In this document: positions 1 to 6,187 of the stretch, in pieces
How the letters are laid out: each line of letters begins with the position of its first letter
How positions within the stretch are numbered: position 1 is the stretch's first letter
Assembly (NCBI GenBank): GCA_030589835.1
Contig: JAUUZS010000203.1
Coordinates: 1 to 7,406 of the forward strand
Direction: 5' to 3'
DNA length: 7,406 bases
Origin: Cyclobacteriaceae bacterium
Lineage (GTDB): Bacteria; Bacteroidota; Bacteroidia; Cytophagales; Cyclobacteriaceae
The notes under the pieces: model-generated
The model's input: the letters and a program-made list of their open reading frames with translations, nothing else
The model's database searches: none
Told to the model about the DNA's origin: nothing
Translations under genes and position numbers: made by a program

Positions 1-190
1 ATACTCTTTAAGCCAATTAAGGGAAATTTTCATTTTCTGGTTTTTTCAATGAATAAAATATAATGACTCCTAAAAAGCTTCATATAAATCAAAAACTGGA
101 TTATGAAAATACTTTATGTAGGTTTCAAGTAGAGGTACATACCTCTAAAATTGTCCGCAAAAATAGCACATACTTTTATCGAACAGAAGA
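1..190. other. Intergenic/edge region without a supported gene
   Basis: This AT-rich stretch lies downstream of the minus-strand DUF1684 gene. Two short frames are open from the left edge of the window (to stops near positions 51 and 63 on the plus strand), but each is only about 16-20 codons with no recognisable motif, so I do not call a gene end. The only clear structure is the palindrome at 130-147. I see no T-run next to that palindrome that would make it an intrinsic terminator for the DUF1684 gene. Confidence 0.5.
130..147. repeat. Perfect 18-bp palindrome downstream of the DUF1684 gene
   Basis: The sequence reads TAGAGGTA-CA-TACCTCTA: two perfect 8-bp arms around a 2-nt centre. It lies 44 nt past the stop of the minus-strand gene. 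With so short a centre it fits a dyad protein-binding site at least as well as an RNA hairpin. No T-tract follows on either strand, so it is not a standard terminator. Its function is unknown. Confidence 0.5.
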
Positions 191-811
191 TTAATGTGCA
201 AAATCAGGAATTTTTTCTCCTGCCAGAATAGCTACCCGCAAATTGTTTTCTTGAGGAGGGATCGGACAGCGGTACTTTTGATTGTAAGCGCAATATGGAT
301 TGTAGGCTATATTGAAGTCAATTTCCAGGGCTCCACCATCTATTAATTCTGGTTCGACATAACGACCGCCTCCATAGCTTTGGTCTGCACTGGTTTCATC
401 ATAGAATGGGATAAACAGATAATCCTCATCCTCTTTCACCGGTGCATATACCGTCACGTTGAGTTCTTGACCCTCCAGATGAAAGTGCGCATTCCCATAA
501 ACCAGATACTCTCTTTGAGTGCCATCCGTAATGGCGATTTTTATTTTTTGCTCACGCGGATTTTTATGTAGCTCTGCCTTCACTTTGTACTTTTCTGCCA
601 CGGGAAAATAACTTAAGGCAGTAAAATCTTCCTGCTGCTCTTCTGTAAGTGGGGTATCTTCAGCAGTTTTAAACTCATGGTCTTTTTCGGTTCGTTGTCC
701 TTCTATTTCCTCAATATACCCATCGGTATGCTGGCTCGTGCCTCGAAAAGTGTATATGGCGATGATCACTAAGCCTGCGACGGCTGCCAATAGTAAAAGC
801 TTCCTGTTCAT
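191..811 (-). CDS. DUF1684 domain protein, N-terminally membrane-anchored
   Basis: The product is 206 aa from the ATG at 811. An in-frame TTG at 829 would add six residues (MDNRKI), but the ATG sits directly before the hydrophobic segment and is the better start. Residues about 4-21 (LLLLAAVAGLVIIAIYTF) form a single membrane anchor or uncleaved signal with no obvious cleavage site or lipobox, followed by a charged, acidic linker to about residue 60. The rest matches the DUF1684 pattern: a YLFIPF strand, the YGGGRY motif (about 146-151), DFNIAYNPYCAYN (about 165-177) and CPIPPQEN (about 182-189). The family is widespread in Bacteroidota and Actinomycetota and has no established biochemical role that I know of. 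The protein probably faces the periplasm from the inner membrane. The gene stands alone, divergent from the phosphatase genes and separated from them by 908 nt of repeats. Confidence 0.9.
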   Translation of the reverse strand: MNRKLLLLAAVAGLVIIAIYTFRGTSQHTDGYIEEIEGQRTEKDHEFKTAEDTPLTEEQQEDFTALSYFPVAEKYKVKAELHKNPREQKIKIAITDGTQREYLVYGNAHFHLEGQELNVTVYAPVKEDEDYLFIPFYDETSADQSYGGGRYVEPELIDGGALEIDFNIAYNPYCAYNQKYRCPIPPQENNLRVAILAGEKIPDFAH

Positions 812-873
812 GATTTTTCTATTATCCAACGCTAAATTATTAAAAGTAATGATGGGTTCAGTGTAAAAAGTAT

Positions 874-947
874 ATTTCCACGCAAAGCCCCAGAGCAGCC
901 AAGAAATAAAGCTCTAATATTCAATACTTTGCGCCTTAGCGAGAAAT
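874..947. repeat. Degenerate palindromic intergenic repeat (CGCAAAG / CTTTGCG type)
   Basis: The left arm begins ATTTCCACGCAAAGCCCCAG (874-893). The right arm is CTTTGCGCCTTAGCGAGAAA (927-946). The reverse complement of the right arm gives ATTTCTCGCTAAGGCGCAAAG, which aligns with the left arm with several mismatches and a small gap. The arms surround an AT-rich centre. Word usage (CTTTGCGCC, GCAAAG) resembles the common short intergenic repeats of Bacteroidota and is similar in style to the palindrome at 1061-1148. No ORF is present. It is probably a decayed non-coding repeat. Confidence 0.5.
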
Positions 948-984
948 TATTTTCTGAGAGTTTTTATACCAGACTCATTGATAA

Positions 985-1270
985 TATGATAACTGAAGTT
1001 TCGCACATAATCATATCTATGATATGTCATTAAATATCAGTGTTTTATAACATATATAAACTTTGTGAACCTCTGTGCCTTCTTTGAGGCTCTTTGTGAA
1101 ATAGCTATTACACAGAGTTTCACAGAGAAGACACAAAGATTCACTAAGAAAAAATACTCAAATATGGAATCGTTATTTTGTTGTTTATCAGATATTTACC
1201 ATTTTTATTGATTCCTTAAAATGATGATTATTAGTAAATTTAGTGGAAGTGCGAAACTTCAGTATGATAA
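985..1270. mobile_element. MITE-like insertion, 270 bp, 14-bp perfect TIRs and 8-bp TSD
   Basis: The terminal inverted repeats CTGAAGTTTCGCAC (993-1006) and GTGCGAAACTTCAG (1249-1262) are perfect reverse complements. They are flanked directly by the identical 8-mer TATGATAA at 985-992 and at 1263-1270, as expected for a target-site duplication. The inner 270 bp has no ORF of useful length, so the element is non-autonomous and would need a transposase supplied elsewhere. It contains the 88-bp palindrome at 1061-1148, a small hairpin (CATATC-TAT-GATATG, 1012-1026) and a further 8-bp inverted pair, TAAATATC (1031-1038) with GATATTTA (1191-1198). The parent IS family is not identified. An 8-bp duplication is seen in several IS families and does not decide between them. 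Confidence 0.75.
1061..1148. repeat. 88-bp imperfect palindrome inside the MITE-like element
   Basis: Two 39-nt arms (1061-1099 and 1110-1148) surround the perfectly palindromic 10-mer AATAGCTATT (1100-1109). By eye the arms agree at 28 of 39 positions with no gaps, with best pairing in the outer 20 nt. The arms are built from recurring words such as CTTTGTG, CTCTGTG and CACAGAG, typical of dispersed intergenic repeats in Bacteroidota. The palindrome is off-centre in the enclosing element, so it could be an older element that was captured or a nested insertion. Confidence 0.7.
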
Positions 1271-1416
1271 AAAAACAACTTCAAGTGATCAATGTATAAA
1301 AGGCTGGAGCTATGGCAGTAGAAGGAGCAGAAGTTAGTTTATTGCTTCGACAAGTTCCGTGAATACAGATTTTAAGAAGTCATAAGACGAAAGAGATTAA
1401 AGCAAGGATTTTATAT

Positions 1417-1559
1417 TTAAGAAAAAGACGGCTCCAATTTCATATGTTGCAGGGTCAGTTTGTACACATACAATACTTTATAGCCTTTTGCCATTAGCAT
1501 AAAAATAAACTGTCCACAGCAAATAGCCCCTCCTAACCATATGGCAGTACTATAATAAA
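1417..1559 (-). pseudogene. Possible C-terminal remnant of a membrane protein gene, cut by the adjacent element
   Basis: On the minus strand an open frame runs from the edge of the 1560-1703 element to a TAA at 1417-1419. It reads about 47 residues: a hydrophobic stretch around IWLGGAICCGQFIFMLMA, then the basic, aromatic tail KGYKVLYVYKLTLQHMKLEP. The composition (one membrane helix, then a positively charged tail ending at a stop) looks like the end of an integral membrane protein. There is no start codon or upstream part: if the fold-back element is removed, the frame meets a stop soon after entering the next gene's start region. The parent family is not recognised, and a chance open frame remains possible. 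Confidence 0.25.
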
Positions 1560-1703
1560 TAGTGTCTGTCCATAAAGTCCGATCTCTGCTTTATGCTTGT
1601 TTCTAAAAAACTCATTTACAAACGTAAACTCCGTTTTTCAGAAACTTCGCAAGCCTTGATCTCGAACATTTTGAACAAACTCTGACTTTATAGACGGACT
1701 CTA
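1560..1703. mobile_element. 144-bp fold-back MITE-like element next to the phosphatase start
   Basis: The left end TAGTGTCTGTCCATAAAGTC (1560-1579) and the reverse complement of the right end, TAGAGTCCGTCTATAAAGTC (1684-1703), match at 17 of 20 positions. Inside, TTTCTAAAAAACTCATTTAC (1600-1619) pairs with the segment at 1624-1644 across an AAAC loop, so most of the element folds on itself. There is no ORF. If the terminal T/A is left out, AAAT flanks both sides (1557-1560 and 1702-1705), a possible 4-bp target duplication, though weak evidence in AT-rich DNA. A half-length relative lies at 6313-6396 in inverted orientation. The right end is 16 nt before the start codon at 1720. Confidence 0.7.
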
Positions 1704-1719
1704 AATAACCCAGGTTCTT

Positions 1720-2997
1720 ATGTATAAAAATAGCTATTTTAGTAAGATCATTATTGTTGCCCTACTCGGGATGTCTTTAGTTGGCGAATTATTTGCACAG
1801 ACCAATTTTCCCTCAAAATGGCCGGATAGGATAATTTTAAATCCTGGCCAAGACCCTTCCACTACCATGGCAGTAACCTGGCGAACCGACACGACCATGA
1901 AAGCCGGTCATTGTGAATTGCAGGCTGCAACGGACACACGCATCAAGCCGGAAGACAGCAAACTGTTTAACGCTAAAACCACCACCTTAACGTTCATCAA
2001 TGAGAGCGAAGCCACTGTATATTCAAACCATCATTCACATATATTTAATGGACTAAAGGCCGGCTCAGCATACATCTATCGGGTAGGGGATGGTGATTAT
2101 TGGAGCGAATGGTTTCAATTCAGCACCCCAGAACGGGACGAGGCATTTTCATTTATTTATTTAGGGGATCCACAGGTGAGCTTAAGGTCGCAATGTGCCA
2201 GGGTAATCCGCAAAGCATTTATGGAATGCCCTGATGCCGGATTTATGTTTTATGCCGGCGATGTGATCAATCGTGCCGGCGCCGATAGCGAGTGGCAGGG
2301 ATTTTTTGATGCAGGCTCCTTTATTTATGCAACAGTTCCGCAGCTGATGACTCCGGGAAACCACGATTATGATGAGCTGACACTTGATCCGCACTGGAAC
2401 GCACAGTTGACTCTGCCGGCCAACGGGCCAAAAGGATTGGAAGGCACGTGCTATTATGTCGATTATAAAAATATGCGTTTTATTTCATTCGATTCGGCCA
2501 CAGACGGCGAACTGGAAAATGAAACCGGATACGAGCTTACTGCTCAAAAAGAGTGGCTTGAGCTGGTATTATCAAACAATCCTCAAAAATGGACTATTGT
2601 CACTACGCACCTTCCTTTTTACTCCCCAAAGGAGAGTCGCGACAATACCCACCTGCGAAAACATTTTCAGCCTATTCTCGAAAAATATGGTGTTGATATG
2701 GTACTGACTGGACATGATCACTCCTATGGCAGAGGATCGGCGACAGACAACCCGAACATTAAGCCTTCAATCATTTATGTGGTTTCAGTTAGTGGGCCAA
2801 AGCTTTACCCTGCGGGGGACAAAGATTGGATGCATAAAAACATCTCCTACACACAGCTCTATCAGGTCATTTCTATTGATGATAATACCTTGTCGTACAA
2901 AGCATTTTCTGCTACCGGGGCATTGCGGGATGAATTTAAACTGAAAAAAAATAAAGCGGGGAATAACAAACTTATTGATTTGCAACCAAAGAATTAA
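1720..2997 (+). CDS. Secreted PAP-like metallophosphoesterase
   Basis: This 425-aa protein starts with a classical signal peptide (residues 1-26, hydrophobic IIVALLGMSLVG, likely cut near FA-Q27). Residues about 33-137 form the Fn3-like N-terminal domain of purple acid phosphatases (PDRIILNPGQDPSTTMAVTW, later YIYRVGDG...WFQFSTP). The calcineurin-like catalytic domain follows with ligand motifs in order: GDPQ (D150), AGDVI (D181), GNHD (N214, H215), TTHLP (H297) and GHDH (H332, H334). All the expected Asp, Asn and His ligands of a two-metal phosphoesterase are present. The fifth residue of the GDxxY motif is Asn184 rather than the Tyr that gives purple enzymes their colour, so I call it PAP-like. 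Its substrate is unknown: a phosphomono- or diester outside the cytoplasm is likely. The length is normal. No Shine-Dalgarno is visible, and the upstream region is the fold-back element. Confidence 0.92.
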   Translation: MYKNSYFSKIIIVALLGMSLVGELFAQTNFPSKWPDRIILNPGQDPSTTMAVTWRTDTTMKAGHCELQAATDTRIKPEDSKLFNAKTTTLTFINESEATVYSNHHSHIFNGLKAGSAYIYRVGDGDYWSEWFQFSTPERDEAFSFIYLGDPQVSLRSQCARVIRKAFMECPDAGFMFYAGDVINRAGADSEWQGFFDAGSFIYATVPQLMTPGNHDYDELTLDPHWNAQLTLPANGPKGLEGTCYYVDYKNMRFISFDSATDGELENETGYELTAQKEWLELVLSNNPQKWTIVTTHLPFYSPKESRDNTHLRKHFQPILEKYGVDMVLTGHDHSYGRGSATDNPNIKPSIIYVVSVSGPKLYPAGDKDWMHKNISYTQLYQVISIDDNTLSYKAFSATGALRDEFKLKKNKAGNNKLIDLQPKN

Positions 2998-3230
2998 CTT
3001 TTTTTGATGCCGGATCATTTTTCAACAATGAAGAATCGAATTATCGTTCTTATTCCCATAATCCTAATATAACCCTTCCTTGTTATTGAATCATGGTGGT
3101 TTGTTTTTTTCTTTCCACCACAATATCACCTTAGGGTCTTTTAATATAAGGAAAGGAAATAATTCATTCGGATCCGTATTATTTGGGTGTAGGACAATTT
3201 GCGGATTTTGCAGAAAGTCTATATGAGTAG
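2998..3230. other. Intergenic region with a weak hairpin and possible coding remnant
   Basis: After the phosphatase stop a hairpin can form between TGGTGG (3094-3099) and CCACCA (3115-3120), extended by ATTG/CAAT with a bulge. Its T-run is in the loop, so it is not a normal terminator. From 3150 to a stop at 3228-3230 a plus-strand frame reads 26 residues including HSDPYYLGVGQFADFAESLY, which has protein-like composition but no start codon and a stop just upstream. I recognise no family. It may be the decayed end of a gene or chance. Confidence 0.35.
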
Positions 3231-3354
3231 CCATGGTGCTTTAGCCCGGATAATAAAATTTCCCGAAGTGGCTTTAGTCCTAAATTTAGCCCCATTTTTT
3301 TTGCTAAAGCTCTCCTCTTTCAGCGTAAAGTGCCCACTGGGTAAAGCACCGTGG
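3231..3354. repeat. REP-like inverted repeat with GCTTTAG / CTAAAGC cores
   Basis: CCATGGTGCTTTAGCCCGG (3231-3249) pairs with the segment at 3337-3354, whose reverse complement is CCACGGTGCTTTACCCAG. They agree at 16 of 19 aligned positions with one gap. A nested inverted pair, GCTTTAG (3271-3277) and CTAAAGC (3304-3310), lies inside, giving a two-level fold-back of about 124 nt. GC-rich GGCTTTAGCCC-like palindromes are typical of REP sequences mobilised by IS200-like (RAYT, Y1-type) transposases in Bacteroidota. That assignment rests on word similarity only, and no transposase gene is in the window. Confidence 0.6.
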
Positions 3355-3579
3355 TAATTCAATAAAAGCAAATCTGCATTTTGTAGCACACCCAATTATT
3401 TTTATTGTCTTTGATCCCTATATTTATAGAAATTTGTTGTGCATAAGTCTGAAGCCCAAAGAGCATGTAATGCCTGGTTTTTGTAAATCCCAGAAGAAGG
3501 ATAAAATTTATAATTAGTACAAGCAGATAGCAAAGAATCTGCATACAAATAGAAGTCATTAAACGATAAATGAAAGATC
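3355..3579. other. Upstream region of the PhoD-like gene
   Basis: This stretch of about 225 nt should carry the promoter of the PhoD-like gene. TTTG-containing boxes that partly fit the Bacteroidota -7 element occur near 3405 and 3429, but each has a mismatch and poor spacing to an upstream TTG, so no promoter is marked. A 66-codon minus-strand open frame (3359-3559) with a hydrophobic start overlaps this region. I consider it spurious. Confidence 0.4.
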
Positions 3580-6117
3580 ATGAAGCAAATCCTCTTTATT
3601 GCCCTAATTTACCTGGCACTTAGTTCCTGCGGTGTCCGTGAAAACAATTTCAGGAAATCATGGGATTCCGTTGATGACCGTGTTTGGGTTGGAAGTGAAT
3701 TTTGGGCAAACCGATTGCAGGATTGGCAAATTCAAAATGGCCGTCTGGAGTGTGTCTCCGACAATCCACGGTTAATGTTACGCACCACCCATCTCATTAA
3801 TTACAGGTTGGCAAACAAAGAAGGTGATTTTTTTGCTAAAATTGATGCAGGAGCAATCCAATCCATGCAAAATGAGGATGCGGCATGCGGATTTTTAATT
3901 GGAGCCGGACCCAAGCTTGATGTGTGGGGAGCTTCGCTAATACAGCAAAAACCAGGGCCCGGTGCGGGTCTTTTTGCAGGCATCACCGCTTCCGGGGACT
4001 TATTTATCAAAGACATGGAGAAGAATGAGATTTTAATGCAAGCTAAAGCAAGTCTCTCTGAAAGCAATGGCCTGTTTGTTGAAACCAGATATGAAAACTC
4101 AGGATATACCATGACATTAAAATGCGGGACAGCAGCACTCACTTTGCCAGATATCAGCAATGAAAAATTAGTCGGTAACATTGCGCTGGTTTCCCATCCG
4201 GGTACAGGTGATCATCTTGGTACATTTTGGTTTAACAATCTCGAAATTTGGGGAACTAAACTCGTGCATCTCGAAGAAACTGCCGGCCCAATAATCAGCA
4301 CACAATATACGCTTAGTAACGATATCCTGAAAATGACTGCGCAAATGGCACCGGTAAGCAAAACTGATCCACAAGAAGTAATTTTGGAATTGAAACAAGA
4401 CGACGCCTGGAAGGAAATTTCAAAAGCAGAGCTGATCACTCCAGGCTATACCGCAACATTCAGGGTCAGCAGTTGGGAATCGACTCGTGATACCCCATAC
4501 CGTGTGAAATATACTTATCGGTCTTCAGAAAAAGAAACAGAGACGGCCTATTGGAGCGGTACGATCCGGCACGATCCCATTGAAAAAGAAGAACTGGTCA
4601 TCGCCGGTTTTACAGGTAATCATAATATTGCCCACGCCGGATTAGGAAGAATTACAGGCACCTTTAATTTTGATTCCAGTGGCATCTGGTATCCTCATGC
4701 AGATCTCGTTAAAAACGTGCGCACTCACCAGCCCGATGTGCTGTTTTTTAGCGGAGACCAAGTGTATGAAGGCGATAGTCCAACCTTTCCAGACACGGAG
4801 CACTACGAATTGGACTATTTATACAAATGGTATCTCTATTGCCTGGCATATCGAAATTTAACCAAAGATATCCCTACTATCTCTATTCCTGACGATCATG
4901 ATGTGTATCAGGGGAATATTTGGGGACAGGGCGGCCGCTCTACTGATGTCGATAATAAAGGAGGATATGTGCATCCTGCATGGTTTGCGCAAATGGTAGA
5001 GCGAACTCAGTGCAGCAATCTGCCAGATCCATATGATCCAACTCCAATTGAGCAGAACATTGGCGTGTACTATACTTCAATGAATTATGGGGGAGTAGGA
5101 TTTGCCGTGCTGGAAGACCGGAAATTCAAATCGGGATGTGCCGATAATCCATTTATCACCAAAGGTAGGCCCGACCACGTGGTCGATCCGGACTTTGACA
5201 TCCGGAAGATTGACTTACCGGGCAAGAAACTACTCGGGGACCGGCAATTGACCTTCCTGAACGACTGGGCGACCGACTGGAAAGGACAGGACATGAAGAT
5301 CGCCTTATCGCAGACGATCTTTGCCAATATGGCCACACATCATGGTGCTGGCCTTTTTCGCCTGATTGCTGACCTTGACGCAAACGGATGGCCTCAAACA
5401 GGACGAAATAAAGCAGTTGGCGCACTGCGAAAGTCCTTTGCATTTCATTTAGCAGGCGATCAGCATTTGGCATCCATCGAGCATCATGGAATTGACGAAT
5501 GGGGTGATGCTATCTACTCATTTTGTGTGCCATCCGTAGCAAACTTCTATCCACGTGTATGGTGGCCCGACAATATCGGGTTGGACAGACCTGAAGACGC
5601 CCCTCAAAATATGGGCAAGCACAAAGATGGATTTGGTAATTTGGTGACCGTCTATGCCGTCACAAATCCTACAGGATTCACGGGTATATCCACCAATCGT
5701 CAACCACTTGCCCTGCATGATAATATGCCTGGCTATGGTATTGTAAAGATGAACAAAAAAGACAGAACCATCCGAATGGAATGCTGGCCTCGCTATGCCG
5801 ATCCTCAAAAGGATGCACAATATGATGGATGGCCCAAAACCATCAGCCAATTCGATAATTATGGACGAAAAGCAAAGGCATATCTGCCAATGATTTTAGT
5901 GGAAGGAATTGATAATCCGGTAATTGAAGTTGAAAATGAAAAAACCGGGGAGTTGGTGTATGCTGTACGAATGAAAGGCAATGAATTCAAACCAAAAGAT
6001 TTTGAACAAGGCAGCTATAAAATTACATTAACCGATACGGAAAGGGATGTTGTGAAAGTCTTTGAAGGAGTCTCGCCCATTAAAAATCCAGATGAAAAGC
6101 TGATGGTTAATTTTTAA
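3580..6117 (+). CDS. PhoD-like phosphatase lipoprotein with N-terminal accessory domains
   Basis: This 845-aa protein starts with a lipoprotein signal (hydrophobic core 4-13, lipobox LSSC, lipidated Cys17), so it should be membrane-anchored outside the cytoplasm. Residues about 25-225 look like an all-beta jelly-roll module of the LamG/DUF1080 kind, and about 235-330 like an Fn3-like strand domain. The PhoD-like catalytic domain spans about 337-720: FFSGDQVYEG (D393, Y396), IPDDHDVYQGNIWG (D438, D439, H440, D441), LGDRQLTFL (552-560), LSQTIF (577-582), THHG (H587, H588), LAGDQHLAS (D627, H629) and FCVPSVANFY (648-657). A further beta-rich segment (about 770-845) ends the protein. PhoD-type enzymes hydrolyse phosphomono- and diesters. 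At the first motif, where I expect the iron-binding Cys, GFTGNHN (343-349) is found. The protein is much longer than a bare PhoD enzyme because of the added domains. The true substrate is unknown. Confidence 0.9.
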   Translation: MKQILFIALIYLALSSCGVRENNFRKSWDSVDDRVWVGSEFWANRLQDWQIQNGRLECVSDNPRLMLRTTHLINYRLANKEGDFFAKIDAGAIQSMQNEDAACGFLIGAGPKLDVWGASLIQQKPGPGAGLFAGITASGDLFIKDMEKNEILMQAKASLSESNGLFVETRYENSGYTMTLKCGTAALTLPDISNEKLVGNIALVSHPGTGDHLGTFWFNNLEIWGTKLVHLEETAGPIISTQYTLSNDILKMTAQMAPVSKTDPQEVILELKQDDAWKEISKAELITPGYTATFRVSSWESTRDTPYRVKYTYRSSEKETETAYWSGTIRHDPIEKEELVIAGFTGNHNIAHAGLGRITGTFNFDSSGIWYPHADLVKNVRTHQPDVLFFSGDQVYEGDSPTFPDTEHYELDYLYKWYLYCLAYRNLTKDIPTISIPDDHDVYQGNIWGQGGRSTDVDNKGGYVHPAWFAQMVERTQCSNLPDPYDPTPIEQNIGVYYTSMNYGGVGFAVLEDRKFKSGCADNPFITKGRPDHVVDPDFDIRKIDLPGKKLLGDRQLTFLNDWATDWKGQDMKIALSQTIFANMATHHGAGLFRLIADLDANGWPQTGRNKAVGALRKSFAFHLAGDQHLASIEHHGIDEWGDAIYSFCVPSVANFYPRVWWPDNIGLDRPEDAPQNMGKHKDGFGNLVTVYAVTNPTGFTGISTNRQPLALHDNMPGYGIVKMNKKDRTIRMECWPRYADPQKDAQYDGWPKTISQFDNYGRKAKAYLPMILVEGIDNPVIEVENEKTGELVYAVRMKGNEFKPKDFEQGSYKITLTDTERDVVKVFEGVSPIKNPDEKLMVNF

Positions 6118-6135
6118 TGATTGCCATTATTATTT

Positions 6136-6161
6136 AAAAAGTAAGTACACTTTATCTTTTT
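6136..6161 (+). terminator. Weak AT-rich hairpin after the PhoD-like gene
   Basis: AAAAAGTAAG (6136-6145) can pair with CTTTATCTTTTT (6150-6161) with two bulges, 18 nt past the stop codon. The T-run forms the 3' arm and GC content is very low, so stability is poor. It might act as a weak terminator for the phosphatase transcript. Confidence 0.3.
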
Positions 6162-6187
6162 ATAATCTGAGATCAATTGAAAAACCA

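Larger units (their letters stand above)
812..1416. other. Gene-poor repeat region upstream of both flanking genes
   Basis: No convincing gene is seen. The region holds the degenerate palindrome at 874-947, the MITE-like element at 985-1270, and about 146 nt (1271-1416) with stops in all plus-strand frames and no motif I recognise. Promoters for the DUF1684 gene should lie at about 815-900 on the minus strand. AT-rich boxes such as TACTTTT occur there, but none has a properly spaced TTG upstream element, so I do not mark one. Confidence 0.5.

Noticed and set aside
1..63. Plus-strand frames open from the left edge, possibly the end of another gene
   Set aside because: Only about 16-20 codons are visible in two competing frames, with no motif. 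Either could be chance.
147..165. Similarity of AAATTGTCCGC here to the reverse complement of about 3191-3205
   Set aside because: Only about nine bases match in the same order and the surrounding sequence differs, so it is likely coincidence.
812..829. TTG start at 829 for the DUF1684 protein
   Set aside because: An ATG six codons downstream (811) lies directly before the hydrophobic segment and is a more usual start.
3094..3120. TGGTGG/CCACCA hairpin as an intrinsic terminator of the PAP-like gene
   Set aside because: The T-run is in the loop and none follows the stem, so it lacks the standard terminator form.
3359..3559. 66-codon minus-strand open frame with a hydrophobic N-terminus
   Set aside because: It occupies the leader region of the PhoD-like gene and matches no family I know. 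Its length is within chance expectation for AT-rich DNA, and no ribosome site or partner gene supports it.
1720..6117. An operon of the two phosphatase genes
   Set aside because: The spacer is 582 nt and contains a REP-like fold-back. Co-orientation alone is not enough.
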